From assembly GCF_001553265.1 (NCBI RefSeq), contig NZ_KQ960581.1, positions 1 to 39,256 of the forward strand: a stretch of 39,256 bases of DNA. The letters are read 5' to 3'. Positions 15,737 to 25,357 of this stretch are shown here, one piece after another. A model generated the notes under the pieces. It had not been told where the DNA came from. It was given only the letters and a program-made list of their open reading frames with translations, and searched no databases. How positions within the stretch are numbered: position 1 is the first letter of the stretch; every line of letters begins with the position of its first letter. The stretch comes from Prevotella sp. DNF00663. Lineage in GTDB: Bacteria; Bacteroidota; Bacteroidia; Bacteroidales; Bacteroidaceae. The position numbers and the translations under genes were made by a program.

Positions 15737-15939
15737 GAATTTGATATTATTACTTGAACCAGCGTAATTTCTTCCAGTATAGTGAGATGTGCGTGCGGAC
15801 GGTCAGCAAGCTTAGCACGTATGGTATTAATGTTCATCCCATACGTGTTAGTCAGATACTGCAGGAACTTGCTTTTGTCGCGTTTTCTTAAATTCCGGTA
15901 GTAATCCCGTGGGTCTACATTTTTCTTTTTTCCGTTCAT
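15724..15939 (-). CDS. Cro-like small DNA-binding protein
   Basis: A 71-aa basic protein, first gene of the leftward early operon, divergent from the cI-like regulator. FLQYLTNTYGMNINTIRAKL looks like a helix-turn-helix, and the start is Lys/Arg-rich (GKKKNVDPRDYYRNLRKRDK). Position opposite the repressor, across an operator-like region, is that of cro in lambdoid phages; function is inferred. Its end overlaps the start of the LuxR-type gene by 13 bases. Confidence 0.55.
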   Translation of the reverse strand: MNGKKKNVDPRDYYRNLRKRDKSKFLQYLTNTYGMNINTIRAKLADRPHAHLTILEEITLVQVIISNSWKQ

Positions 15940-15977
15940 AATCTCGTTTAAGTTGAATTTTATCGCTAAATTTAACG

Positions 15978-16009
15978 CAAAGATAAAAACAAAATATTAA
16001 TTATCCAAC
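15978..16009 (-). promoter_or_regulatory. Early leftward promoter
   Basis: Leftward GTTG (16006-16009), 20 bases, TATCTTTG (15978-15985). It would start the Cro-like/LuxR transcript. The operator half site ATTATCC at 16000-16006 overlaps its -33 region. Confidence 0.75.
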
Positions 16010-16037
16010 AATACTAGGATAATATTTCCTAGATAAT
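16000..16037. promoter_or_regulatory. Operator-like palindromes of the lysogeny switch
   Basis: ATTATCC (16000-16006) and its complement GGATAAT (16017-16023) form one dyad; CTAGGA (16014-16019) and TCCTAG (16027-16032) form a second, overlapping dyad; AGATAAT (16031-16037) is a third ATTATC-type half site. They span the -33 region of the leftward promoter and reach the cI-like start at 16039. Binding by the two divergent regulators is inferred. Confidence 0.65.
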
Positions 16038-16038
16038 T

Positions 16039-16485
16039 ATGAATTTAACAAACGCTATGCGGTATGAACATGATGCAATTGACTATCAAACTCTTTTGAG
16101 GGTCGTGAAATCTAAAGGGTTGACAGATAGGCAATTTTGCAAGCTTTTGTGGGGGAATGAAACTCACTTAACGCTTAAATATTTTATAAAAAGACCAGAT
16201 ATACGAGTGAGTAAATTAATAAAAATGGCGGAAATTCTTGATTGTAATATAGGAGATTTCTTCCAATACTCGGACGGAGGGGCGTCTGCAGCAATGCTAG
16301 ATAGTAATGAGAAACTGCTCGAAAAATATCCTTTGGAAGTCTTGAAAACGGAAAATTCTGCATTGAAAATGATTATTCAGGAGAAAGATGCCCGAATTTT
16401 TGACTTAAAAAAGATTAATGAGCAAATTGGAAAAAGTCTAGAGGTGCTTTTGCAACTCGGACAAAATTCGGACATACAGAAATAG
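16039..16485 (+). CDS. cI-like HTH regulator (probable repressor)
   Basis: A 148-aa protein. Residues about 17-80 form an HTH_3-type domain (LLRVVKSKGLTDRQFCKLL, then FIKRPDIRVSKLIKMAEILD and CNIGDFFQYSD, the usual Xre-type ending). Residues about 105-145 are a coiled coil (LKTENSALKMIIQEKDARIF), likely for dimerisation; there is no LexA-type peptidase domain, so induction would not follow the lambda RecA route. The gene lies immediately next to the operator-like palindromes, divergent from the Cro-like gene and upstream of the integrase. Confidence 0.7.
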   Translation: MNLTNAMRYEHDAIDYQTLLRVVKSKGLTDRQFCKLLWGNETHLTLKYFIKRPDIRVSKLIKMAEILDCNIGDFFQYSDGGASAAMLDSNEKLLEKYPLEVLKTENSALKMIIQEKDARIFDLKKINEQIGKSLEVLLQLGQNSDIQK

Positions 16486-16492
16486 ATGTCCG
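16469..16492 (+). terminator. Hairpin at the end of the repressor gene
   Basis: CGGACAT (16469-16475) pairs with ATGTCCG (16486-16492) across the stop codon. There is no U-run. TCGGACA also occurs at 16457 and 16621, so these may instead be repeated protein-binding sites before the integrase. Confidence 0.35.
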
Positions 16493-16567
16493 TATCTTAC
16501 TGGTAATAATAGGTTTAATAATGGCTTCCGACCTTGCTAGGAAAAAATCTTGCCTCCGCAACTAAAT

Positions 16568-16604
16568 ACGCTCGAAAGTCCTATATATAGTGGCTTTCGA
16601 GCGT
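16568..16604 (+). terminator. Strong hairpin between repressor and integrase
   Basis: ACGCTCGAAAG (16568-16578) and CTTTCGAGCGT (16594-16604) pair perfectly around 15 bases. Only TTT follows, so termination would be partial. It lies about 80 bases before the integrase start and might separate repressor from integrase expression or belong to an attachment region. Confidence 0.55.
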
Positions 16605-16683
16605 TTCGAGTATTAATGACTCGGACACTTTTTGGAACAGAGTTACAAACTAGCATTGGTTGCGAAGCGAACAATGTAAAAAA

Positions 16684-17847
16684 ATGTCTTTATCAGACAA
16701 AAAACTCACATCGCATAAGGATATAATAGAGTTCACACTTCCTCGTCTTCATCGAGGGAAGCAATGGTATGTCGATTTCTTTGCATATGACCCGATATCG
16801 GGTGGGCTTAAACGCAAGAAGTATATGCTCGATCGTTATAAGACTACGAAAGAACGTGAGACTATGGCTTCCATTCTTATTCACAATATCTATCAAAAGC
16901 TGATAGCCGGCTGGAATCCTTTCACTCATGCGAAGAAGACACGACATTATACGGAGTTCTCTATTGTCGTACAGCGTTATGCAGACTATATCACAGTTGC
17001 AGAACAGAAAGGCATCTTGAAGCACAAAACGGCTATCGATTACAAAAGTCGACTCAAACAACTACAGCTGTATCTACTTGAGACTAATGTGAATATCAAA
17101 TATGTCTACCAATTTGACCGTACGTTTGCGGTCGATTTTCTTGATTATCTTATTTTTGACAAAGACGTCAATTCTAAAACCCGGAATAATTATAGGACTT
17201 GGCTGTCAACTCTTGGTACATGGTTGAAAGAACGTCAATATATCGAAGCAAACCCTATCGAGGATATTCACATGATGAAGGAGACCGACAAGTTCCGCGA
17301 CCCGCTCCCAGCGGATGCTCTTAAGCGTCTGCATGATTACACTTATAAATATATGCCCTCATTCTATCTTGCTTGTATGATGGAGTATTACACTTTTATA
17401 CGTCCTGACGAGCTCCGATATATCAAGATAGGTGACATCAGCATAACCGAGCAAACAGTCTATGTATCATCAGAAATCAGTAAGAATCGCAAGGGGCAAA
17501 CGATAGCTCTCAATGATTCTCTGTTAAAGTTGATGATAGAGCTTCGTATCTTCGAGCATCCATCAAGCGACTATCTTTTCGGAAAGGATATTATTCCCGG
17601 GCCGAAACAAATATATGTCAATCGATTCCGGCAGGAATGGGGGAAGGTACGTCGAGCACTGCACTTCCCGGACTCCTATCAATTCTATTCTTTAAAGGAT
17701 TCTGGAATCAGAGATTTAGCCAATGCAGAGGGTATTGTAGTCGCTAGGGATCAAGCTCGACATTCTGATGTCGCTGTTACGAATCGTTATCTGAAGCAAA
17801 CTGATACGGTACATGAACAGACGAAACATTATAAGGGCAACCTGTAA
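16684..17847 (+). CDS. Tyrosine recombinase / phage integrase
   Basis: A 387-aa integrase: arm-binding start (about 20-80, RGKQWYVDFFAYDPISGG), SAM-like core-binding domain (about 90-195) and catalytic domain (about 205-387). Catalytic residues are R240 (TFIRPDEL), the beta-hairpin Lys (K267 or K270 in ISKNRKGQ), H360 (RDQARHSD) and Tyr369 (NRYLK). The usual HxxR box is YSLKDSGI (335-342), so His is Tyr and Arg is Lys, a variant I associate with Bacteroidota integrases. The ATG at 16684 is chosen; the frame extends eight codons up to a TTG. It should insert and excise the phage at att sites, but sits mid-prophage rather than at an edge. Confidence 0.85.
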   Translation: MSLSDKKLTSHKDIIEFTLPRLHRGKQWYVDFFAYDPISGGLKRKKYMLDRYKTTKERETMASILIHNIYQKLIAGWNPFTHAKKTRHYTEFSIVVQRYADYITVAEQKGILKHKTAIDYKSRLKQLQLYLLETNVNIKYVYQFDRTFAVDFLDYLIFDKDVNSKTRNNYRTWLSTLGTWLKERQYIEANPIEDIHMMKETDKFRDPLPADALKRLHDYTYKYMPSFYLACMMEYYTFIRPDELRYIKIGDISITEQTVYVSSEISKNRKGQTIALNDSLLKLMIELRIFEHPSSDYLFGKDIIPGPKQIYVNRFRQEWGKVRRALHFPDSYQFYSLKDSGIRDLANAEGIVVARDQARHSDVAVTNRYLKQTDTVHEQTKHYKGNL

Positions 17848-17887
17848 TCACTACACGCTGCCCTCACTAGAAACATCATATAAAAAC

Positions 17888-19738
17888 CTAATTCATTTGG
17901 TAGAAGTATCCGGTTTTCAGTCGCTCGATAGAACCGTTTTTAATATCCAGCTCCACCTTTTGACATATATATCGTTTGTTCCTGAAGACATATATTTTAG
18001 ATGGATCTGGAATATCGTCAGTTATAAATTTGATAGTCATCAAATCATTTTTATCTATTGACATCTTCTCCATGAAGAATTTACCAATTCCTGATTCTTT
18101 GTCTATCAAAGAGAATGACCCATGGTCAGCCTCTGTTCCTGACGCTGTGAACTCAGGAAACATGTTTTGGTCGGTATATGCGAATGGGAAACGGTAGGCC
18201 TTGCTATCTTCATCAGCAGTGTCCTTAATCGCTACAGCCCTTTTCATATACGTGTTATAAGCTTTTTTGCTAAGGAACATCACCGGCATAATGGCTTCTG
18301 TGTCTTCTTCCGCCTTGATACTACTTCCGTCCATGGCATCTTGGACAGAAACGAAAATTTCACCACTTTCATCCGCAGAATTACTATTCTTATTTGTACT
18401 ATCAACAGAGATGGATGGGACGCATAGCTCTATATCTCTTGGAATATCACTTCCAAACTCACGTATCTTATCATCATCGGGGAACAACTTAATAGAAGCC
18501 ATAGCCACTGGAGAAATTTTCAAGTCAATAAAGTTATCACTCTCAGCATCTCTTATTAGTGGACTGAAAAAACCTACTTGTGTAAATTTCTCAACAAGTG
18601 TAGCGCTTTCAGGACTATGTTCCAACATCGCGTAAATGTATGTTTTTCCATTTGCTTTGAAGAGAGTTGTACGTCTTTCCTTAGTCGACATAGCCTTTCC
18701 GGCTGTTTCAGCAGCTGCAGGGGTATCATATTCTTTCATCGTGAATGCTTTTTGAATATCTGCAGACACGACCTCTCTCCAATCTCGCTTACTAGAAGTT
18801 GCGAAACTGTATTGTATGTTTGAAGTTGCAAGATTGCTTAATCCGTCTTTGTCATATTCGCAATTAAAATCGTCGTCACATTCGTATTCTACATACCCTT
18901 CCGATAACATTTCACTGCCCGAAACAAGTTGTACCGTTTTGTTCGGTTCGTTAAAAATCAACGTCGCGTTTAGCAGTTTTCTCACTTCATCAAGGAAGGT
19001 ATAGACGCTCCAATGAGGTAATGAGCCAGCAATATCAAGTCCTAATCTACATGATGCGATAAGCAACATGTTCCATGGTTCTTTATTGAAATCATTCCTA
19101 ATAAGCGTGAAGCCTTCTGCTGCCAAAGCTTTTTCCACGACAAACAAAAGGAATGGTTGTGCTGCTGTAGATTCTATTCCTTGACTTCTATTGTCTTTAA
19201 CAAAAGGCACATTATGAAATCTTTCATGAGTCTCATCATAGATTGGACAGTAGGCATATATGCCGGGTTCTCCGATAAGACTGCTCTTACTTAAATCCGT
19301 TTTGATAAAATCATGTATATAGGTAGCATTGGGGTTGTTTCCGAAATGTCCTTGTATTCCTTTTTTCCTTTTGACCCCATAATCAATCGCGTCGATATAA
19401 TGAGATGCGAAACGTGAATTATACTTGATACGGCTTTTCCCACCAACTATCTGTAGCTTTACCTGTCCGCTGGCAATGCCTATGACGGTTCCTTTTCCAC
19501 AAATAATCAGCCGATTGTCTATGTAGAGTTTGCAATCTGAGAAGTCCGGGATTCTTTTTCTAGTCTCTTGCCTGTCAACATTGCCGAATATCGCTCTGTT
19601 AGACATAATTGCCATTGGGAAAGCTATAGTATATGTATAGCTCCCGGAGTCTTCTACATACGGATTTGAATACGTCACCTTGATATTTGAAGACGTATCC
19701 GGATAAGCCGTGTTTCCGTTTAGTAAGCAATGTATCAT
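17888..19738 (-). CDS. Tail hub / distal tail-type protein
   Basis: A 616-aa protein following the tape measure, the usual place for distal tail or tail-associated proteins. The start (VTYSNPYVEDSGSYTYTIAF, then IDNRLIICGKGTVIGIASG) looks beta-stranded like baseplate hub proteins; later parts have mixed loops (SVDSTNKNSNSADESGE) and a beta-rich end (VFRNKRYICQKVELDI). It overlaps the tape measure stop by four bases (ATGA), so translation is coupled. It ends convergent with the integrase, 40 bases apart, without a visible terminator. Exact family not certain. Confidence 0.6.
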   Translation of the reverse strand: MIHCLLNGNTAYPDTSSNIKVTYSNPYVEDSGSYTYTIAFPMAIMSNRAIFGNVDRQETRKRIPDFSDCKLYIDNRLIICGKGTVIGIASGQVKLQIVGGKSRIKYNSRFASHYIDAIDYGVKRKKGIQGHFGNNPNATYIHDFIKTDLSKSSLIGEPGIYAYCPIYDETHERFHNVPFVKDNRSQGIESTAAQPFLLFVVEKALAAEGFTLIRNDFNKEPWNMLLIASCRLGLDIAGSLPHWSVYTFLDEVRKLLNATLIFNEPNKTVQLVSGSEMLSEGYVEYECDDDFNCEYDKDGLSNLATSNIQYSFATSSKRDWREVVSADIQKAFTMKEYDTPAAAETAGKAMSTKERRTTLFKANGKTYIYAMLEHSPESATLVEKFTQVGFFSPLIRDAESDNFIDLKISPVAMASIKLFPDDDKIREFGSDIPRDIELCVPSISVDSTNKNSNSADESGEIFVSVQDAMDGSSIKAEEDTEAIMPVMFLSKKAYNTYMKRAVAIKDTADEDSKAYRFPFAYTDQNMFPEFTASGTEADHGSFSLIDKESGIGKFFMEKMSIDKNDLMTIKFITDDIPDPSKIYVFRNKRYICQKVELDIKNGSIERLKTGYFYQMN

Positions 19739-22700
19739 CTGTTCTTATTCATTTTGTCAAACAAATCCAATTGATGCTTCACTCCGTTCGGTCCGTCGAT
19801 GCTTGCGAAAGCGTGAATTCCTTGAGACAACTGTATATTCAGTTGAGCCAACACATCGTTGAGTGCGCCGATGACCGTATTAAGTTCCGCATTGTCTGTT
19901 TGTACGTTGACAACCGGAGCAGATACGACTGTAGAACCGGCACCGACGGCACGTCCCACATCGGACGCTGTTAGGCTTCCAACGGTATTGTTCCGTTGTG
20001 CCTGATCAATGAGCTGTAGGGCAGGGTATATGCTTGAGTTGGCAACTGCATGATGGTTAGCTACGAATTCACCCTCATGTACAATCCCGGCACGACGTCT
20101 GTAGTTGTTTCCCCCTGTGAATCCACCTTGATAATAACCGGCTTCTTCAACTTGGTGTTGTTTCTTGATAGTTGCAATTTGTAAAAGACCTGCAGCAGTG
20201 GCCACGCCTGCAGCAATAGGAGCCAGTGTAGGACCCATAATAGGAATCTTTGCTGTTGACGAATACGCGTTGATGGCAGCTAAAGCTGTCGAAGCTACTG
20301 CCTGCGCCAGCTCAATCTTCATAGCTTTCTTGTTAGCTTTCTGCTTTGCCTTTGCCAACTCCTTATCACGTTTTTTCTCTATCTTTTCTCGCTTAGCCGA
20401 GTTGTTATGAGCTGCAGCTATTTGCTGTTCGTACTTCTTGTTAATCTGTTCAGTCTCCAAATCAGCGCAAGCCTGTGAGTAAGCTGCTCCGGCCTGCATC
20501 AAGGAATTGAGTTGTCCATACGCCCACTGTGCCTTATCCGTCAATTTTTCAAGATATTGAGCGTCATTCAGCGCTTTCGCTGCATTCGCTTGAGCGTGTG
20601 TAATAACCCCTTCCTTATCCATAATAGCGATTTGTTCATTGACATTCTTCCAGTTTTTGATGTCATTCCCAAAAAGCGCATCACCGAATGAGCTATCACC
20701 GCCCTTTGATGCGTCACCGGCCTTGGCGCGAGCTTGGTTGAGAACAGTGTTGACATCTTCATTGAATTTACGATCGGCAGAACCGGCCCCATGGTTCTCT
20801 GCGTCGATGGCTGCCTGCTTGGCTGCGTAGTTCCGTTTGATATTGAGTAACATTTCTTGATACTCTTTTTCCGAAACAAGTCCTTTTGTATGTAATATCT
20901 CCAATCCTTTGAGTGCGATTTCTTCCTGCATCTTTACATCTCCACGTCCCCATTGTTCCCTATATTGCGACAGCATCTCTGTATAATTTCTCTGCATAGA
21001 CAGTTGATGTTCTTGCTCGGTTCGTTCCATCTGTTCTTTCAAGTCGAACCATTCTTCGGTACCTGCCTGCATCATCGCCATTCTATCGGCCATGGCCGAC
21101 ATGTCGTTTTCAAAGAGAGCTTCATTCAACGCATCCTCATTCATGTAGATGTCTGAGTTTTCATCATAGAACATCGCTTCTATTTTTGCAGCTTGCGCAA
21201 TCCGCGCTTGCTCAATCTCTTTTTCGTTGAGTTTATGATGCGCTTCCATGGCCTGTCGCCTGATATTCATTTCATCGTCTACAAGTTGCTGAGCTTCTGT
21301 AGACTCTTCTCCCCATATCGCTTTACGTCTTGCAAGACTTGCTAATTGCTCTTCTTCTATCTTATGAAGATAGTCTCGATGAGTAATGAGACCTTGTGCA
21401 TATTGAGTAGAGAGATCGGCAAGATGTATACTCAATTCTGCTTTCTCTTTCTTATCATCCTCTTTCTTAGCTTTCAGCGCAGCTGCTTCCCTCTTTTTGC
21501 TTGCTCTTTCTGCAGCTGCAGTTTTTTTCCCATCATAATTATTATTACCATTACCACCTCCCCCTGTATCTAGATCTTTAAGAGTTTTTTCAAATTTTGC
21601 ACGATTTTCTAATAATTCTTTGTTGGTCTTTGCATATTCCTTGTTAAGTGCTTTTTCTGCTGCGTTAAGGTCTTGCAATTCGTTATTTCGTCTGATATTA
21701 GCTGCTTGCAGTGGATTCAGGGCATAGCCGTCAAGAGAGGTCTTTTCATACCATCCACTAAGATTTCCACGGAACAGAAGAGAACCAACGGCATTCTTAC
21801 TACGTTCTATTTTATCGAAAACATCATTGATGTCGGTGTGGAACATGTCATACCACTTTGAGTAATCCTCATTCCGTGTTTCTTTCTTTCTGTTTTGTAC
21901 GTCTTCTATTTGTGCAGCAAGCTGTTTAGCCTTAGCGTTGAGAATTAGCGAGTGAGAATAAGCGTCTACAGCCTCTTTGGCTTTTGCAGTCCCGATGTTT
22001 TCTGCATTCAGGAAACCAAGATATTCCGGGCTGAGTTTATTCAAGTCCTCTATTGCCTTTTTGCGTACAGCGTCGGAGTAAGCTTTGTCGGTGGCAGCTT
22101 TGTATAGGGCTTGAAGATTTTTGCGCTCAACATCCGCATCTTTAGCCGCTTCTTCGTTAGCTTCTTGAAGCCTAAGTTTTGCTTGATTCACTTTCACGAT
22201 GCCGTCTCTCCAATCTCTATATGCGGCTACCAGTCCGACAACAGCTACAGCTACGGTCATGTAGGGATGTTTCATCATAACGACATAGAGCGTTTTCAGC
22301 CCTTTGACTACCTTGTCATTCCAAACTACTGTGAGTTTGGCTGCAGCAACAGAACCATTGACAGCAATTGTATATAATGCTATAGCTGTAGTCAAAGTGA
22401 TAATAGTAGTTTTATATTTGAACGTGAAAGTTGTAAGCTTCAGTAAGAGTTTCACCATCGTCCCTGCAGTCGATACAGTGTATCTTGCAACAGGCAATAG
22501 CTTCTCACCCAACTCAATACTAAGGTCTTTGAATTTCTTTCTTTGTATATCTAAGTAAGCTTCTTCTGATGACATCTGTGTGTTGAATTCCTTGATAACA
22601 CTCGTTCCTTCTGCATAAGCTTTGTTTGCCAAATTCTGTGCAGTTTTCACATCCTCTAGTTTATCAGCCATCACAGAAAGTACACCGGTAGCCCTAGCCC

Positions 22701-24390
22701 CATCCATCTTCATTGCTTCGAACATAGGAGCCAGTTTGTCAAATCCACCCTTATTCTTCATCGCACCGAAGAATTTCAGTAATGCCTCGTTGGCATCCGT
22801 TTTCAGTAATGTCGTGAAATCCTTGACACTTTCTCCTGCCAGTTTCGCGAATTTGGCAGGGTCTTGAAACATCTTAGTGATAAGTCCTTGCATAGCCGTT
22901 GCTGCCGTCTCGTCTTGCTGCATATTCTGATCAAGAACAGAAGCAAATCCCATAATCTGTTGCTGTGTCAACCCTGCTTGTTTGCCAACACCTGCCACTC
23001 TTGCTGTGAAGTCTACGAGATAGCCTCCTGCTGCAGATGAGTTCTGTGCCAATTCGTTCACTGCAGAACCGGAAGCAAGCATAGCGCCACGCAATCCTTT
23101 CTTCTTATCCTCACCGAACATCATTGCAAGCTTGCCAATATCTCTTACAGCATTCTCACCGAGGTCATCGCCCAACGCGACGTTGATTTTGTCTGCACCG
23201 TCGACAAACTCTTCAACCATTTCCGTTGTGGTAATACCAAGTCGACCAGCATCCCCGGCTAGTTGATTCAGTTTTTCGCGAGGTGTACGTGTGTCCATCT
23301 TCTTAAAGACCTCGTTCATCTCTTTCACTTCGTCTTTTGTCTGTCCGGTATATTTCTGAACATTGACCATCTCCTGATCCATCAATGCGTATTCGGACAC
23401 ACACTTTCGAATAGTCATAGACAATCCGGTGATAGATGCTATTACTGAGATGGTGAGACTCTGCATTCGATTGAAGCCATCTGCCATGCTACCCACCCAT
23501 GACTTTTGTGCAGCACCCTCGCTTCTTACCATTTCAAGCTCAGTACGCAACCGCTTGGCCTGCAGTTGCATGGCTTTGAATCCGTTAGTTCCCCTGTCCA
23601 TTCCATCCATCTCCTTATTTACCATCTTAAGCGAATATTGCAAGTCACGGACGGACGATGTTGATAGATTACGCATCGTACGTTCTATCAACTGGGTGTT
23701 GTCGCGGACAGTATTACATTCTTGCCCTGCAGCTTTCAACTCCGCGTTGTATTGATCTGTAATGGTATTAACGAGACGTTGTTTCTCTGCTATTTCCGCT
23801 AGACGTGCTTTGATTTTGAGCAGATCTTCGTTCTGTTCTGCGTATGCGGTAGAGTTGGGATTCATTCCGGACATGCGCGTCTCGATTGTAGATTGAGCTG
23901 AGCGCAGATCGTTGACTGATGCTCCGTTTATATTTTTGACAACGTTAGCAGCTATTTCCGCTTCGTTAGCCATTTTTCGTAGCTCTGCATTACTCTCTCC
24001 GACTGCGTCCTTAAATTCATCAACACGGTCTTTGCATTGCTCCAACAAGCTGTTGAGTCGCTTGTAGTCCTCAGGATCTGTTGTTTTGTTCATCTCGCGT
24101 CGAAGCGCCCTCATAGCTTTCTTAACGTCCTCAATAGACGATTCTGAAAGGTTATTGAGGGTCTCGACGGTCTTGCGTACATTAGTATCGTATGCCTTCA
24201 GTTCCGCTTTAGCTTGCTTCAAGTCTTTAGACAAGCCTTTAACGAAATTACTATCCGCCCCTGCAGCAATAGCTTTGTCTCGCGCTGCTGTAAGGTCGGA
24301 AACTTTCTTTTTCAGGCGCTCAATAGTATCATACGCCTCTTGTCCGTTGAGTTTGACAATAGTAACAAACTCCTGTGTGTTATTGTTCAT
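19735..24390 (-). CDS. Tail tape measure protein
   Basis: A 1551-aa protein, the largest in the window. Residues about 1-330 are coiled coil (AYDTIERLKKKVSDLTAARD). A TP901-type core follows at about 340-620 (FGEDKKKGLRGAML, AARVAGVGKQ-like, LTQQQIMGFASVLDQNMQQ). Hydrophobic segments lie at about 655-735 (TIITLTTAIALYTIAVNGS; YMTVAVAVVGLVAAYRDW) and near 1380 (APIAAGVATAAGLLQIATI), with long coiled coils between. It sets tail length and helps DNA pass the cell envelope. At about 1.5 angstrom per residue the tail would be roughly 200 nm or a little more, a long-tailed siphovirus. Confidence 0.9.
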   Translation of the reverse strand: MNNNTQEFVTIVKLNGQEAYDTIERLKKKVSDLTAARDKAIAAGADSNFVKGLSKDLKQAKAELKAYDTNVRKTVETLNNLSESSIEDVKKAMRALRREMNKTTDPEDYKRLNSLLEQCKDRVDEFKDAVGESNAELRKMANEAEIAANVVKNINGASVNDLRSAQSTIETRMSGMNPNSTAYAEQNEDLLKIKARLAEIAEKQRLVNTITDQYNAELKAAGQECNTVRDNTQLIERTMRNLSTSSVRDLQYSLKMVNKEMDGMDRGTNGFKAMQLQAKRLRTELEMVRSEGAAQKSWVGSMADGFNRMQSLTISVIASITGLSMTIRKCVSEYALMDQEMVNVQKYTGQTKDEVKEMNEVFKKMDTRTPREKLNQLAGDAGRLGITTTEMVEEFVDGADKINVALGDDLGENAVRDIGKLAMMFGEDKKKGLRGAMLASGSAVNELAQNSSAAGGYLVDFTARVAGVGKQAGLTQQQIMGFASVLDQNMQQDETAATAMQGLITKMFQDPAKFAKLAGESVKDFTTLLKTDANEALLKFFGAMKNKGGFDKLAPMFEAMKMDGARATGVLSVMADKLEDVKTAQNLANKAYAEGTSVIKEFNTQMSSEEAYLDIQRKKFKDLSIELGEKLLPVARYTVSTAGTMVKLLLKLTTFTFKYKTTIITLTTAIALYTIAVNGSVAAAKLTVVWNDKVVKGLKTLYVVMMKHPYMTVAVAVVGLVAAYRDWRDGIVKVNQAKLRLQEANEEAAKDADVERKNLQALYKAATDKAYSDAVRKKAIEDLNKLSPEYLGFLNAENIGTAKAKEAVDAYSHSLILNAKAKQLAAQIEDVQNRKKETRNEDYSKWYDMFHTDINDVFDKIERSKNAVGSLLFRGNLSGWYEKTSLDGYALNPLQAANIRRNNELQDLNAAEKALNKEYAKTNKELLENRAKFEKTLKDLDTGGGGNGNNNYDGKKTAAAERASKKREAAALKAKKEDDKKEKAELSIHLADLSTQYAQGLITHRDYLHKIEEEQLASLARRKAIWGEESTEAQQLVDDEMNIRRQAMEAHHKLNEKEIEQARIAQAAKIEAMFYDENSDIYMNEDALNEALFENDMSAMADRMAMMQAGTEEWFDLKEQMERTEQEHQLSMQRNYTEMLSQYREQWGRGDVKMQEEIALKGLEILHTKGLVSEKEYQEMLLNIKRNYAAKQAAIDAENHGAGSADRKFNEDVNTVLNQARAKAGDASKGGDSSFGDALFGNDIKNWKNVNEQIAIMDKEGVITHAQANAAKALNDAQYLEKLTDKAQWAYGQLNSLMQAGAAYSQACADLETEQINKKYEQQIAAAHNNSAKREKIEKKRDKELAKAKQKANKKAMKIELAQAVASTALAAINAYSSTAKIPIMGPTLAPIAAGVATAAGLLQIATIKKQHQVEEAGYYQGGFTGGNNYRRRAGIVHEGEFVANHHAVANSSIYPALQLIDQAQRNNTVGSLTASDVGRAVGAGSTVVSAPVVNVQTDNAELNTVIGALNDVLAQLNIQLSQGIHAFASIDGPNGVKHQLDLFDKMNKNR

Positions 24391-24392
24391 AG

Positions 24393-24965
24393 CTACTCAA
24401 CCTTTATATAATGATTGTACTGCAAATGTGAATTTGGATTGAAATTAATGATTTTCACCTTATAGCCTTTCGTTCCCCATTTCCACCACAGAAACCTATG
24501 TCTATACTCTCTGAAGACAAGAGTCTGTAGGCTGTCAATAATGCGATATTGTAAGATCGTGTCACGCAAGGATAGATGAAAAGTTGTCCAATGATCCTGA
24601 TATTTGAATATCAGGCTGTCATGCTGTGCTTGTAGTCTGACGGTATCATGTATAGCCCTAAGCATCGACATTTCAGACTCTATTTGTCTAGCTTTTAGCT
24701 TTACATCTTTTAGTAAATCCTTATCAGCAATTTCTTTACGATAGGTTGTTCTACTAAAAGTAGTTACAGCCTGTTCTGTTGTAGTGACAGTGTCTCGTAT
24801 AGTATCATATATGATAGAGGGAGCAATACGAGCATGTGCCAACTCTACTTTCAAATGTTCTAATTCTTTGTGAGTTGACTTCCGACTCTTTTCACCAGTC
24901 CACAGCGAATATACTAGTAGACCGGTGATGAGAATCGAAATGAAAAAGAGTTTTCTATATATCAT
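24393..24965 (-). CDS. Spanin-like membrane-anchored phage protein (DUF6549-type)
   Basis: A 190-aa protein with one N-terminal membrane segment (LFFISILITGLLVYSLW) and a long periplasmic helical part with IDTIRDTVTTTEQAV-like and KDVKLKARQIESEMSML stretches, ending WWKWGTKGYKVKIINFN. It resembles the DUF6549 group of Bacteroidota phages. An anchored coiled coil next to a holin and a lysin fits an inner-membrane spanin that completes lysis; no partner outer-membrane lipoprotein is visible. Start and preceding stop overlap (ATGA). Confidence 0.6.
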   Translation of the reverse strand: MIYRKLFFISILITGLLVYSLWTGEKSRKSTHKELEHLKVELAHARIAPSIIYDTIRDTVTTTEQAVTTFSRTTYRKEIADKDLLKDVKLKARQIESEMSMLRAIHDTVRLQAQHDSLIFKYQDHWTTFHLSLRDTILQYRIIDSLQTLVFREYRHRFLWWKWGTKGYKVKIINFNPNSHLQYNHYIKVE

Positions 24966-25357
24966 AGTAAATACCAGCCTCTTGTTATATCTGATAATGA
25001 GGGAATGCCACCATTTTCCATTTGCGCCATAGCTGCAACAATCTTGACCATCATGGATGCTTCGAATTCAACCTGTTCATCGGCTCCAATCCCTGATTCT
25101 TTTGCCACAAATCGAATATATGCCTCGGTATCATTTTCAGCTGTTGGCGCCCATCGATGTATAATCTGGCGGATGGTTCGTAATCTATACTTATTATAAT
25201 AAGTTCTTAGAATCACGAACATAGCTCTGAATCCCCATGGCATCGACTGGAACTGCTTGAAAGCATGGTCGGCTGAGGGCTGAATTTCGCCTTGGTACCG
25301 AGTTTTACTAAGGCGTATGTTTCCGGGATTACAATTTCGATAACCTCTACTTACCAT
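24962..25357 (-). CDS. Probable endolysin (P5-like lysozyme family)
   Basis: A 131-aa protein starting MVSRGYRNCNPGNIRLS; the NPGNIR motif and the following YQGEIQPSADHAFKQF and GFRAMFVILRTYYNKY are typical of the small phage proteins often annotated as structural protein P5 or lytic muramidase-like. The start at 25357 is preceded by GGAAAGGAG at good spacing, a rare strong Shine-Dalgarno here; an ATG ten codons earlier is less likely. No signal peptide, so release would depend on the holin encoded upstream. Catalytic residues cannot be assigned with confidence. Confidence 0.7.
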   Translation of the reverse strand: MVSRGYRNCNPGNIRLSKTRYQGEIQPSADHAFKQFQSMPWGFRAMFVILRTYYNKYRLRTIRQIIHRWAPTAENDTEAYIRFVAKESGIGADEQVEFEASMMVKIVAAMAQMENGGIPSLSDITRGWYLL

